A stretch of 45,063 nt of DNA, from the NCBI GenBank assembly GCA_037178675.1, contig JAYMGJ010000420.1:1-45063 (forward strand). Direction: 5' to 3'. This stretch comes from Scleroderma bovista (lineage: Eukaryota > Basidiomycota > Agaricomycetes > Boletales > Sclerodermataceae). Shown here in pieces: positions 20,442 through 32,375 of the stretch (within the stretch, counting starts at the first letter, position 1; the number at the start of each line of letters is the position of its first letter). Under the pieces are notes generated by a model, which saw only the letters and a program-made list of their open reading frames with translations, ran no database searches and was not told the DNA's origin. A program made the position numbers and the translations under genes.

Positions 20442-21010
20442 ACGACTTCTTCATTGACGAAAGAATGAGTAGGATAAGGGTCAGGGTTCGCAAAATCCTT
20501 GCGCACCATCTCCTCGCTCCTCGAATTCCTCCAACGTCGCCGGATCGACGTTCAATCCCCACTCCAAATACTGGCACATCTCTTTCTCCATCTGGGTGAT
20601 CTCCCTCAGCTGGAACATCCCCTGCATGACGATCGACCACAATTTGTTTGAATAGGCATCATCGCAGATGACCTTGCTGGCCAACATGAACGCGGATACG
20701 AAGAGACGGTGGTCCGATGGTTCCCGTGCGGTGGGTCACGCCTTCAGTCTTTGAAGGAGGACAAGGGCTGCAAACATGACCGATGAGTGTAGCTTTGTAC
20801 GATGGAGGGAGTACGCGATAAAATAAGGCAGCTTCACTGTCGAGCCAGAAGAGGACGGGGGCAACTCCGGGCAGGCGAAGAGGTGGGTGACGAATTTGGC
20901 GCATAGGCGCGATATGGGCTCGTGGCCGTAGAAGGGGTCAGGTTGCCGCGAAACAGACACTGCCAATTGAGATTTCTGGTCGGCGCGTTGGAAGGAGTAG
21001 GAATAGACTA
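20442..21010 (-). pseudogene. Cyclin N-terminal domain protein (Pcl/Pho80-like), decayed
   Basis: The minus strand translates to RQPDPFYGHEPISRLCAKFV, a helix with LHRTKLHSSVMFAALVLLQR, then FMLASKVICDDAYSNKLW and MEKEMCQYLEWGLNVDP, the classical cyclin box of fungal Pcl/Pho80-type cyclins. An in-frame TGA at 20736-20738 splits the box after LLQRLKA. A 7-bp duplication near 20496-20510 (CGAGGAG) shifts the frame after FEE, after which MVRKDFANPDPYPT resumes in another frame. Both lesions make it a pseudogene. It lies next to the PRP8 fragment on the same strand. Confidence 0.8.
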
Positions 21011-21121
21011 TCTATGGAAGAGGTGATAATAGACCGATGTCAGTACAACTTTGAAACGGCTTGTCACTCATGGGGGCTCACCGATGCTAACCAAGATTGC
21101 TGGGCGATGAGCAGCAACGAG

Positions 21122-21760
21122 CGGGTAAGGAGGGAGAGAGAGAGAGAGAACATCTTTATTTATATCCCATGTAAGCAACAACAGAGAAAATCTGAGTAAG
21201 ACACGGCTGGTTGGAGTGAGATTATCTAATTTCCACCTGTGTCCATGAAGCCCTAGAAACACCTCACTCGCACTTGTAACCCCCCGCTACTGGGTTAACC
21301 CTAGTCACCAAACCAATTAGGTAACTGCCCATTAAAGGCTCCCTGACCACCATTAGAGGTTTGTCCCACCCGCCTGTTCCGACTGGCCAGAGAGGTGTGA
21401 ATACTATTCTCGGACGGCTCACTTAGGTGGAGGTGCTGGTGGTGGCTGGTAAGTTAGTTTTTGGCTAGTATTTTAATCCAGGTTCGCGCCTGGTCGGGGT
21501 GACCCCTCCTAACTCCCACGGCCAACTTTGAGGACTGGTCCCATCGCTAAACTTGGCATATAGCTCCCATTATCCCATCCATTGCCCACACTAATCTCGT
21601 AGGGCCCTCCAGTTCACCCTTGGTTGTGACGTCATTGTGATTCCCATGACGGCAAGTAGCAGTAAAAATGGGCTTGGGGGGGAGTTGAACAAGCAACTCA
21701 CTGCACAAAGGCAGCCGGGGGTAACCGCTAGACCACCCGACCCCGGGTAAGGAGGGAGAG
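21122..21760 (-). mobile_element. Full-length tRNA-derived SINE, minus orientation
   Basis: Reverse-complement copy of the 608-bp element at 11990-12597; the 5' end is at 21743 and the (GA)n tail near 21136. Target-site duplications differ from the first copy: CGGGTAAGGAGGGAGAG at 21744-21760 and at 21122-21138, where the last bases merge with the GA tail. The two copies differ at only a few positions (for example CCTTCG against CCTTTG, a CT deletion in a C-rich run, ACACGGG against ACATGGG), roughly 99 percent identity by eye. A and B boxes are intact. Different TSDs show two independent insertions, so these are not terminal repeats of one larger element. Confidence 0.88.
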
Positions 21761-24700
21761 TTGGATGAGGGAAACGCATGGGCACTGGGCAGCGCATGCC
21801 CAATAACCGGCCACGCACCCGGGCATGACGTCGTGCCCTGAGTCCTGACGCCTTGAGGCCGCAGGCTGGTTCAAATTATAAAGTCCTAGAAAGCAATTAT
21901 AAAGTCCTGTAAAGTCACTTTACAACGGAAAAATAGCAGTACGATTGCAACCAAACCGGCTGGTTTTGCAGAGTTGAAGCAGTAGCTTTGCAAACGACTC
22001 GACGGGACAAGGCGAAGCGTCGTATAAGTCGTTCGTCGGGCGGTGTGGGTGAGGTTAGTTATGATGGTACGCAAGGGTTCGTTGACACTTGACAGTGGCC
22101 TAAAAAGGAAATTTGGCTGTGAGTAGTTCCTGACCTAGTATTACTGCAATCCACTTTTCCTGCTGTTAGTTTGTATAAATGCCAGTCTTTAGGGTAGTGA
22201 GTGGACGAACCTGATCATTTTGGAGGGCCGTCAAGTACTGAGTAGTTGTTAATTCTGCAGGTCCTCGAACTACCTCAAACCGCCGACAGAATTTCAGCCT
22301 CGCCTCTAAAGCGACGCTCCGCCCAGCGCCCGTACTAGTATAATAGTAGCACCCCAACGTAACCAACGCGCTTATGTTGCCCGACAGCTGAGGCCGGCGT
22401 GTCACCAGGACAAAGCAATCGTGTCCCCGCCACCATATTAGATATTGATGACCTTTGGCGGGAATCCCTGACCATTCAGTCCTGCAGGTGTTCGAAGACG
22501 TCCATCAAACCCCAGACTCATTGAGTTTACAGAAAGAGATTCTACATACTACTGGTAGTTAGCCTGCACTGTAGTAAGCCCTAAGCCGTAACTACTAAGC
22601 GACGTTCTGCCTGTACCCTGACCCGCCGTAAACATTTGGTTCCGTGTCACACTGGGTACACTCTAGGCACGATCGACGATGCCGCGATGCCGTCAGACTC
22701 ACGGGCACGGTCGTTTCCGCTGCGGAAGCTGGCGCACGGCTTCGCAGCCCCCAGCACTGCCACATGCTGTTTTTTCGAGATAAGGCTACGTAGGTTAGTG
22801 TCCACCACCATACTACCACGTGATACAGCCTCAGTGTCCAACGGAACCCACGTGATCATACAAGTTATATACTGGCGTTCCAATTCCAATCCACTAGCAA
22901 TGCTAGTGACCGCCCAACGCAGAGGCATGCGATGCACAGTATTGAGTGCTTACCGAATCGGAAGCCTCATTCTCGGTGAGCGTGTCACATCTCTGGAGCC
23001 AGGTGTTCATTGACTTGATCCCGCTTTCTTGATGTTCATTATTTCATATATGGATACCATGGATCGTGGTTCACTAATCTTGCACCACCAACATCACTGA
23101 TAACTAGTGATGCTACGCCCTCTTCCACACGTTGTTCGGGGGCGAATTTCATGTCGTGTCCTTGCAGCCCGTAGTCTTTGAGTGACGACACGTTCGAGTC
23201 ACAGCGCCCCCATGTTCAAGACTTATGTTTCCGGACCTCCAATATGCTTCGTGCCTTTACAGGATATCATTAAGTTGATCAACCTATTCGGGTTCTTGCC
23301 ACGCCACCCCGGATTGCGACACGCTTGGGTCAATGTCCACGAATAGGTAGGGCGCATGTAAGTGGCTGTTCTCAGCACGGTCTTTGATTTTTTTTCTACT
23401 TCCATGCCTCAGCGTCTTTGGCTGGCCCTTCTCCTTGACAGATTATAATCGAACTTCTTATCTACAGTAGCTGGCGTAGCAAGCCCCTTGTTTAAAGCAC
23501 GTTTCTTGCTGTGAGTGCTCTTCAAATGTCTCCTTGTAGTGTCCAGGTCATAATCTTGGTGGAGTAGTATACCGGAAGTTGACGTAGGTACTGACGATAT
23601 ATGTCTTGTTAGGTTCAACCCTTACCATCCTAAGATGCTTCCCGCCCTACTATTGATGCGATCAAATGACGCCGTGGCGGACCCTCTTTTGGAATTATGG
23701 AGGGATTTGGAGCTCCAAATATGCCTCATCCAATCATGCGACTTGTAGGCTTCAACCAAGATGCAAAGAAATGCCCCTTTTATATAATGCATACAGATAC
23801 GTCAAAAAAAAAATTCCGGGCAGGTTTCCCGACATCAACTATGCTGTCAACAGTTGTAAACACTCGCCCAGATGCGGGACCTCCCTCAAATCCCACCTGC
23901 CACCGGTACTGTTTCAACGTAAGCCTAATGATAGTATCAATCATTTGTATTCTATCTGCTAGCTCAAACACATTTTCTATGCAACAGAACTCAAGCATCT
24001 CAACGACATTGCCGCATTCGCGTCGCTAAACAAAAAAGTATGAAACTAGCTGAGTGATGAGGAACAAGACATGCGTACCTATTCAGGATCAGGTGTGCAA
24101 ACTAGCATTTCTGCCCCACTGCGATAATCCGGCCCAGACTGTCGCAAAAATGTCCGAGGTAATCTTATGCAGGCCCGTAAAATATGCCCAGCCGTGTTGA
24201 TGCTCCGATGAACGAATCTGCAGAGGGGGGTGTAAATCTATCGCGCACCACCTTTATCTGAACTAACCCAGCTCCCCTCAGGCTCATCAGGCTGTTCCTC
24301 TCGCCTTTCCCTGGTGTCTTGGACTGGAGGACGACTAGCGAGTCCTTGGATGTGTGCACATGGTTGCAGACCGCTAGATGGCGCAATGACGCCTTCTCAG
24401 GGATGAAGGTGAGTGGACGCCATAACATGAAAGAAAGTTACTGTACAGTTGGTGACGTGAAGCTGCTCGATATGCATGAAGGTTATGGATGGCCCTCCAG
24501 TGGTATCATTGAACACAGAAATAACAGGTTGTGTTGCATATGTCTGTGTGAAAGGCATGAGTATGGGGGTGAGGAATCTTCTGAATTTGAAAGGACCTAT
24601 ATACTCGACTGTGGCCACCGAACGCTATGTGGCGCACGACGGACATCCTCTCTCAGGTACCACTTCCCTCGCAGTCGCACCTAAACCGCATTTGGTTCAA

Positions 24701-25265
24701 TTGGCGCCCCAACTGTCACGGGCAAGGTGATAGAGTTCCGGACGAGACCGAGTACCGAAGGGAGTCAGGAGAGTGAGACTGAAGCCAGAAATAAGCCAGT
24801 GACTGGCATTGATACCACGGAGAGTCGAGTACAAAGCCCCGAGGGATGTGCGTGCGTGCTTATGGAAGAACTATGCAGTTCTAAGTGTAAGTATCCAGCC
24901 TGTACATAGTATTATAGTAAAGAGCCCATGAAATAAGGTCAAAAAGGTCAGACTGAGTATGAAAGAGTCCATTAGAAAGTGTGAGGGGCGGCACTGGCCA
25001 TAACCCTCACACCAACGGGCGAGTTGTACTCGCAGCAAGGGATCCATTAGGGTGCTATTGCTATCACCTATGGGCGGACCCGTCTATGTTTGGTTACTGT
25101 TACTGTTACAGACCGATGTCAAAGCGATTCAAGTCAGTTACATAACCGTTTGTAATCAGGACTCCCGATCGGGCCCTCAGTAAGTCTTTGAGTTCTAAAT
25201 AATACTATAGATTGGGACTAGGTCCCGGTGACCATTCCGCGACATGGAAATAACCTCCACACTGG

Positions 25266-25339
25266 GGCCGAAGGCCTGTGGATCCAGGCTAATTTGGGCC
25301 GGAGGCCCATGGGTCCTGCTATCTCCTCTGCCGAAGGCA
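25266..25339. repeat. Cluster of three short GC-rich palindromes
   Basis: GGCCGAAGGCC (25266-25276), GGGCCGGAGGCCC (25296-25308) and TGCCGAAGGCA (25329-25339) each form a 4-5 bp stem with a GAA or GGA loop and lie about 30 bp apart. Similar GC-rich palindromic clusters are common in fungal mitochondrial intergenic DNA, so a mitochondrial insertion is one possibility. Confidence 0.55.
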
Positions 25340-26030
25340 GATCGAACCACCGGCTCGTCTCCATTTCAGACCTGCATTTTCGGCAACCTCCAGCTCTACG
25401 GTCTACCTTTGTTCTGCACAACTGGCCACTGCGGATGTATGTCGAGTCCGACTCATCAGTGGCTTGGGGACACCAGACACTGCCCTCTGCTGTCACCTTG
25501 GTCCTTGCACAGCAGGGTTACAGGGAGCAGAACATTCTCTCCAGGGAACAAAAAACCGCGCAAGGTTCTCTGAGCATTAGAAAAAGGCTAGTAAGGCCTT
25601 CTTGGAGGAACGGACTCAGGTACTTCTTACTAAGCATTCTGATCATACCTATAAGTTGGCAAGGGTCAGAGTACCGGAGGAAGTTTTTTAATTTTCAGCG
25701 CATTCCACAGCCATGAGCAGCGATCCTGCCAGATCCCGTTCTGAGACAGCTAGTTTTCCATGTCACTAGTCGACTCCAGTGGTGCCAACATCCCCCAAAA
25801 GGGTTCTGCTTCTCGCAACCCGTGACTGCCAAGAGCCAGCAAGAGAAGAGGCCTTATCGCAGCGTAGTCGGCCGTAATATCAGTTCATTGGTGCATCTAC
25901 CACAGATACACCACGCCCACAGCAGCGACGAACCTACACACGTAACATCTAACAGATAGTACTTCGTAGATCCCAATGACCCTAAGTCACGAAAGCACAG
26001 CTAGAGCCTCAAGAAGCTGGGGGCGCGATA

Positions 26031-26164
26031 ACCAGATTACGATCTGGTGATAACGGGGGACACTAGCTCGCCCAGTCAAAAACTCGCAAGCGAAGATGGC
26101 GCCCTGGATGAAGCCCCAAGATTCAAAAAGTTGCAAACGCGGTAACCAGATCACAACTTCTGGT
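26031..26164. repeat. Two related small hairpins about 110 bp apart
   Basis: ACCAGAT-TACG-ATCTGGT at 26031-26048 and ACCAGA-TCACAACT-TCTGGT at 26145-26164. Both follow GCG(A/G)TA, so they are probably copies of one repeat unit. Confidence 0.5.
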
Positions 26165-27341
26165 AGTGTAGGGGAAGGTGCGGGTTCGGGTGTTCGAGAG
26201 GACAGGAAGTGGGAAGGAGAAGAGAGACGGAAGAGACTCGGGACTCGGACGGTGAATGCTGTAGATACGGCGGGAACTTGTGACTTCTTAGCTAGACTGA
26301 CGACTTCGGACGTGAAATGCGGAACTGGGGGGAATCGGATTCCTGCAGCTCGAGGCTGCTACAGGCGGCTTAAGTACAGTACTAATGACGTCAAAGCGCG
26401 AGTGGCTCGACGTCCGAGCAGACAATGTATCTAAGGTACAAAGAGAGTGTCAAAGCTAAAATACAAGGGGCGGCAAAGCACTGAGAGGGCCGTGCCTAAG
26501 GACATAGGGCGCGGGATCTAACATGGCCGCTTCGGTGCGTCGTAGATAACATACGTCCGCCTTGCCCTTTGTGGGTCTTGCCGGTCGCAGGACGATCGAT
26601 ACCAGTTACCCGGTACCGACCATAACTCACCCCGAGGTCCGCGGAAGGCGTCCTCACCAACGCCCGGGCCCTCTCGAGTGCTTCGTAGATCGGAAATATT
26701 TCGTAGTTGCGTAGCTAGGTCGTGTTAGTTCCTTACAGTAGCAATCGCCCACCGGTCCTTGAAAACTGAAAGCAAAGATGCGGCCGAACAAATCCCACTC
26801 TTCGCAAGTCCCACGTCCCCGCAACCCTCCCGATTCGACTAGTAGCCCATAGCAAGTCGCAGTACCCTAATGTTCACGCAAATCCATCGCACTCGTCTGA
26901 TACTCCGAAGTGCCCTCAATCAGACAAAATATGAACGTAGAAGTCATTAACCTGCTGCCTTTTTCGTCTTGGTAAGTGGCTGGGTCCGTGTTAGTGTAGA
27001 GTACTTGAGCCTCTCCCACTAGTGCGTAAAACAAACCGCGCCGGATCGCAGGGGAAGCTGCTAGCTAGCTTCAGAGTCGACTTGCATCCATCCTGCCCCC
27101 TCAACAAACGTCCAGCCCAATCGTGTGACTAGGGCGTTAATTCAGAAAATCCCTTGTCATCCTGGACGATAACACGAGCGTGTTACTTCCTCTTCCATGA
27201 GCCTTTGGTTTGCCTTGCAAAAAACCGACTTCGCAAATAAATGAGAGACGTTGTCCCCGGTATTATACAAAATTTGTAACAAAACTCAAGTCATAAGTCA
27301 AAGTGAATACATGACGTCAGAAGAGTCCTTTGGCGAGGAGC

Positions 27342-28204
27342 TCAGGCAGCCTGAGGGAAGTTATACTGTGAGACAATTCCCCAGAACCACTTTCCTTGGA
27401 GAGAAGCAATCTCGAGTTCGAGAGCGCTAGGTTGACGAGAACCATCGGCTCCAGCAAAAGTGCCTGCTCCCCATGGCGAGCCTATTCCATAAATGCCCCA
27501 TTAGAAAACCTGGACAACATCGGAGTTGATTGTCGATGTACTTACCACCGTGGACCTCGTCCAAGTTGCCCAACTGCGCAAACGTGGTCTTGTACCCGAG
27601 AGGAACGAAGACGATTCCGTGGTGGGAGAGTGTCGAGAGTGAGTTCATGACGGTAGATTCTTGGCCACCACCGGGTGTGCCCGTCGAGACGAAGACGCTA
27701 GCGAACTTGCCAGCCAAAGCGCCAGACATCCAAAGGCCACCGGTTGCATCCCAGAATGTCTAGAATAGTAAAAAAAACTATTGAGTACAGAGGCACAAAA
27801 GCTGCCAGAAGGGAGACGGATGCCAACCTTCCATTGTGCAGGGAAGTTACCATAACGTGTGGGGACGCCGAACACATATGCATCGTATTGCGGGAGGTCT
27901 TTGGGTGCAATGATGGGATAGTTTGGTTTCGGGGGGGCATGCATCTTGACAAGAATTTCGTCGGAGAGGGTCTCGGCAATTCTAAAATAGGGGTCAGGGG
28001 CTAGGCCACAAAGAAACGATGATAGCAGATGTGCATACTGGAATATGCTGGCGGAGCCTCCTGCACTCTCAATACCGCTCTTGACGCCCTCGGCCACTAT
28101 GGAACAGTCAGTTAATGACCCCTAACAGGCAAGGGAGAATCCATACTCTTGGCGATATGGCCGTAGAGGGAGTAGATGATGATGGCAACGCGGGGACTAG
28201 ACAT
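27342..28204 (-). CDS. NAD(P)H:quinone oxidoreductase, WrbA/Pst2 type (paralogue A)
   Basis: Exons 28204-28147, 28096-28039, 27981-27828, 27759-27546 and 27481-27342 join in frame to 207 residues, the usual length of this flavodoxin-fold family. FMN-binding features: [11 protein letters not shown] near the N-terminus, [19 protein letters not shown] in the middle, and [13 protein letters not shown] near the C-terminus, with [13 protein letters not shown] between. The enzyme is expected to reduce quinones by two electrons using NAD(P)H, in cytosol or eisosome-like membrane sites as for yeast Pst2, which avoids semiquinone radicals; in wood- or litter-decay fungi this helps handle lignin-derived quinones. 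It is divergently arranged with paralogue B. Stop TGA at 27342-27344. Confidence 0.93.
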
Positions 28205-28957
28205 GTTTGAGAAGTAGTTGAGTAGTACTAGGTGTTTCGATGAGGGAAGGGGATTTCGAGTTGGAGGGAGATAGGCTTGCGATGAACCGAGTATTTGTAG
28301 GTTCCCCCGTGAAAGGCACGGATAACACGTCAGAGATTTGCAACCTGTGAACCAAACCACCAAAACCGATCACAACCTGGACCAATTGATCAGCCGCTCC
28401 AACTACGGGACTCTCCTGCGAAAGATAACACCTTTCTAGAACTTCCGAATTGATAGTCTGGCCACCAGATTAAGCTATAATGAACCGTTCGGCGTAATAT
28501 GCGTTGGTCTCCCACTGCGAGGAAGGACGCGCTGATACATCATTGCTTGTGCACGTCAGGAGGTGTTGTGTCATCCTCTTCGACGACTGAGAAGTCCTGT
28601 CCTTTTATGGCATAACTGGACACGGAGACTGTAAGAACCTTGGTAAACCTGTTCTCCGTTACTCTCCATCTGGACCATTCACTCCCATGCAGGTCTTCCC
28701 GGGTCTTCCAGATGCCACAGATGAACCCACGGATGTGGCGCATGCTCATATCCATGGAAGATCTTTTGTGTTCTTTGTCAGAGTCGCTGGTCAGCAGGAG
28801 CTTGACGGGTATACCGTATTTCCCAACACTTCCCATGCGATTCCACAGTCTTCCGTGCGTGTGGCTCATCGGGCTCCCGCATCCTTTAAAGACAGTCTGT
28901 CCAATGCCAGCACCTTCCGAATCCCCCACGCAATTCATACGGTGAAACCACACAGAC
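28205..28957. promoter_or_regulatory. Shared intergenic region of the divergent quinone reductases
   Basis: The 753 bp between the two start codons should hold both promoters. Long open frames exist on both strands here (for example 28540-29100, minus), but they overlap exon 1 of paralogue B and show no family features, so I treat them as chance. A minus-strand peptide KVLTVSVSSYAIKGQDFS near 28580-28640 looks protein-like but is not assignable. Confidence 0.45.
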
Positions 28958-29900
28958 ATGTGCTTCCCCACGAAACGACAGAAAAACAACTTTGCAGATT
29001 CAGAGCCTCCACGGTCGAACGGCGCATCCAAGCAGACGGCGGGATCAAAGTCGACTAGTCCAACTGCAGTTTCTACCCTTCCTTCTGTCTCCCAAAGCAC
29101 ACCAAGTGGTCCAAGGGTAGCGATTGTCGTCTACTCCCTCTATGGCCACACAGCCAAACGTGTGTTTCTTCCCCCCCCCTTCTCATGAATATACTAAAGG
29201 TGATCTCTGATAGTGGCTGAGGCTGTCAAAGAAGGCGTCAGCAGCGCAGGCGGCAGTGCTACCATTTATCAGTTAGTCTCCTGAAATCAGTGTCCGCCTG
29301 CTGGAACATCCTTGACATACACTTCCAGAATTGAAGAAACACTCTCACCCGATATCCTCAAACACATGCACGCCCCTCCCCGTTCAAGCTATCCCATCTT
29401 CCTTCCAAACGACCTCGTCAACTTCGATGCCTTCCTCTTCGGGATTCCCACCCGTTTTGGTAACTTCCCTGCGCAGTGGAAGACCTTCTGGGATGCGACG
29501 GGCTCCCTATGGGCCAAGGGCGCTCTTGCGGGCAAGATGTGCGGGGTATTCGTATCGACCGAGTCACAGGGTGGAGGTCAGGAAGAAACCGTCGCGAACT
29601 CGCTGTCGACGTTTGTGCACCATGGAATGATATATGTTCCCTTGGGATACCAGAACACATTCGCACAAATCACGAACACAACGGAGGTCCATGGCGGTGC
29701 GCATTTTTCACAGAGGTGTGCTGGCATTCATACTGACTCTTTATTTTGGGGGTGGACATACAGGATCACCATGGGGTGCAGGTACATTTGCTGGCTCAGG
29801 CGGATCCCGCCAGCCCACGGCACTCGAGCTCGAGATAGCAACGATCCAGGGAAAGAGCTTCTGGGAGGTTGTCTCCAGACACAAGGGTTTTCCTGCTTAA
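28958..29900 (+). CDS. NAD(P)H:quinone oxidoreductase, WrbA/Pst2 type (paralogue B, N-terminally extended)
   Basis: Exons 28958-29159, 29214-29271, 29329-29696 and 29764-29900; 254 residues in frame. The flavodoxin-like core begins at about residue 50 ([16 protein letters not shown]) and holds [32 protein letters not shown] and [13 protein letters not shown]. The ~48-residue N-terminal extension starts [14 protein letters not shown] and is rich in Ser, Thr and Pro; I recall similar openings in basidiomycete homologues, which supports this start over an internal one. It lacks the intron that interrupts paralogue A between QWK and TFWDA. The Cys at residue 2-3 could be a lipidation site, as in membrane-associated Pst2 relatives, but that is a guess. 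Confidence 0.92.
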
Positions 29901-30345
29901 ATGCTGCATGTACCGCGGATACCTAAGTGCTTCTCAGAACGTCAGAATCTCTAGGATACCTTTGATGATTTTATTTATGCTGCTTAGTCCACCACGTGCA
30001 CTGTACCTTCAGTTATAATCGAGTTTCGATAGTAGTATCATCCGCTAGTCGCTCGATATTGTTGCGGATAACCGCCGATGCATATCGTTGCGTCCATATA
30101 TAGTGCTACACATCATGTCGCCATATTGTGTTTGGCTAATAGCACCCGGGCACACGCAGGAACCTGTTTCAGTCCAGATGGACGCGTTTAATTGGACATG
30201 GATACACGTCTATAAAAACACCAGGTAGTGCACAGAAGGCCATGTGGTCCTTTATTGTAAATGTTGTACGCGGAAACGCAATGACGAACAACTGAGGCGT
30301 GGCAACGCCGCCTCTACAAATGACACGTCGCCTGGTGGTGACGAG
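29901..30345. other. Intergenic between convergent genes
   Basis: Holds the 3' ends of paralogue B (plus) and CSN3 (minus). No coding signal or repeat is seen. Confidence 0.4.
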
Positions 30346-32375
30346 TTACATAAAGCCAGCATCTTCTGCCCAGCTGTAATTCGATCTCGTGTGGTCGGAT
30401 ACAAGGTCCTCGTCCATAGTGCCTCCTAGCCAACTGGTGTTGTCGTCTTTACCCTTTACAGACTACATAGAAGGTGATCAGTGTCAGGCAGCGATGCGTC
30501 CCTGTAAGAATCTGCATGACGAAAAGGGAGAGTCTATAGCATCGCCAGTTCACGTGGCGAACCAGTGCTATAGTAACGAGAAACGGACGAGAAAGGAAAG
30601 TGTGCAAAGCAGAATAAGTATAACGCACCTTCGCTAAATACTCCTTGCTCCTTGCCATCTCTCTCTCGAGACTCGTCAACAAGGAACATTGTTCCTGGGC
30701 ATACGCCAACACCCTGTCGATGTCCGCCTTGTCAAACTTGACGGGAGGGTCTGAGAATATTACCGTTCCATTGGCAGATATCCGAGCACAGATCTCCGAA
30801 GACTGAATCTGTCAATCCGGATGGATACCGCATTATGACTTTTTCTGGGAAAAAAAATAAAGGTGAAAACGGGACTAACCATGTCGAGAATAAGCGCGCG
30901 GACTTCGTCCTCGCTGTCGATTCCTACGGCTTGGCCGATGTCGGATATATGCAGGGTAAGGTACGTCCCAGTAAGCTTCCGGATTGACCAACGCGCAGCG
31001 TGCTCGAGGGCTTGGTTGATAAGCCCAAGATTTTTGTCCTGCAAGATCGTTGGATTAAAAGACTAAAGATCACGTGTGTTCACTGACCGCAGCGAACAAT
31101 TGTTGTTCTGTCTCCACGATATTTCGCAGTTGATTGCGTTGTTTCGGATACGCATTTACAAAAGCGGAGTACGGTGTTCCTTTGAAGAGACGTGGTAAAG
31201 AGGCGTGGATATACTTGGGTGGCGGTGACGTCTGCAGGGACACGCATCAGTTCGCGGAACGCCCATTCAACAATAGTGCATCTAAAAAGCGATTTACCTT
31301 CCCCTCGCGGATAAGCTGCACCAAGACCAGCTTTATCAAAGCGTCCAGCTGGATGGCGGCAGGCACGTTTCCTGGGCTGCATGCACATATCTCAAAAAAT
31401 TCTTCCGCTTCGGCCCACCGTTTCAGAGCTGTATACACTACTCCTCCTGTGTAATGGTATACCAAATTATCATTGTAAGTCAGGTCCGAAAGCGACAAAT
31501 CTATGGTTGTGATGGGTTGTGCAAGGATGGGAAGTGCGGCATTGAAAAAGCGTGCGGAGACGCATGTCTGGTAGGTACTGGATCAGAATTGAAACATTTT
31601 TCTGTGGATGCTAAGATGGCTCTCACCCGCAAGAAGATCGGATGGATGGTGGTGAGATGAGAGGGAGTTGGGGGATAGCGCACGAGAAGATCGAAAAGCG
31701 GTTGGATTGCAAGCCTGAGCTAGTGATGCTGATATCAAGAGTCTGTTGGAGTCAATAGTGGGACATCTGCCTACATTGCCTCCTTGCTCGGCTACTTGGG
31801 CAATGCCTGTCGCCAACGACGTGACTGCGCGTCCATAGTTTTTAAGCATCAAAGGAGAGGTAAAGGAAAGGGGACACACCTCTCTCCGGTGCATATCGTG
31901 CTTGCTCGGGCACAAACATTCTGCAAAACTCTTCTATGTAATCCAACGACGGTCGTTGCGAGGTTGGAACATGTAGTCGTGCGGATCTGCAAGAACCATG
32001 TTCAAACTTTGTATCGTGTCTGCCACACGCATTGTAATATCGGCACACTCACAATATATAAAGGACACCGAGCGTATTTGCCTGGATATCCAGCACGGAC
32101 AGCGGATCTTGTCCATCAGGCAGAAAACTAGCGAGAATGACCTCTCTAATTTCTTTTGGTGCAAACGTTTTGAGATTATGGTTCAGCTGAGAAAGAGAAG
32201 TGGCAGTTGTGATAGCGGCAATGACATTGTGCAGAGAGATGTCGTTCTCGTCGGTGTTATCCGACGGCGGTGGCGGTACTACTGGTGCAGCTGGAGACGG
32301 TGGAGACGGTTGAACCTCTGGCTCCGTTGCCGGCGTCGGTTGTGGTGGCGGACTAGGAAGACCGGTCTGGCTCAT
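30346..32375 (-). CDS. CSN3: COP9 signalosome complex subunit 3
   Basis: Nine exons: 32375-32053, 31986-31880, 31824-31775, 31719-31627, 31567-31298, 31231-31088, 31038-30880, 30808-30629, 30453-30346; 477 residues in frame. The N-terminus is Pro-rich. Recognisable CSN3 segments are LDIQANTLGVLYIL, EEFCRMFVPEQARYAPER, LTYNDNLVYHYTGG, ALKRWAEAEEFFEI and, in the PCI/winged-helix region (about 330-425), RWSIRKLTGTYLTLHISDIGQ and ANGTVIFSDPPVKF, followed by a helical REMARSKEYLAK tail. The short acidic C-terminal exon (GKDDNTSW...WAED) is the least certain part, because the intron before it is about 175 nt and other acceptors exist. CSN3 is a scaffold of the nuclear COP9 signalosome, which removes Nedd8 from cullins. 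Confidence 0.9.

Larger units (their letters stand above)
21761..27341. other. 5.6-kb region without a recognised gene
   Basis: Frames are short and compete on both strands. Items seen: a possible Cys/His cluster (CCICLCE...LDCGHRTLC) at about 24529-24640, which fits a RING-like pattern but has a competing frame; a minus-strand frame at 23780-23998 with a plausible hydrophobic-polar pattern but no family; a 162-codon frame at 25228-25716 that overlaps palindromic GC-rich motifs; and two small hairpins near 26031 and 26145. It may be old transposon or intergenic debris. Confidence 0.4.

Noticed and set aside
11990..21743. A single 9.8-kb transposon with 608-bp terminal inverted repeats
   Set aside because: Each 608-bp copy has its own different target-site duplication on both sides, and pol III boxes at one end, so they are two separate SINE insertions.
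22636..23013. A 125-codon plus-strand gene
   Set aside because: No domain, no plausible splice partners and competing frames on the other strand.
24319..24684. RING-finger gene
   Set aside because: The Cys/His pattern is partial, and an overlapping frame is equally protein-like, with no convincing exon structure.
28540..29100. A 186-codon minus-strand gene
   Set aside because: It overlaps exon 1 of the well-supported quinone reductase B on the opposite strand and shows no domain.
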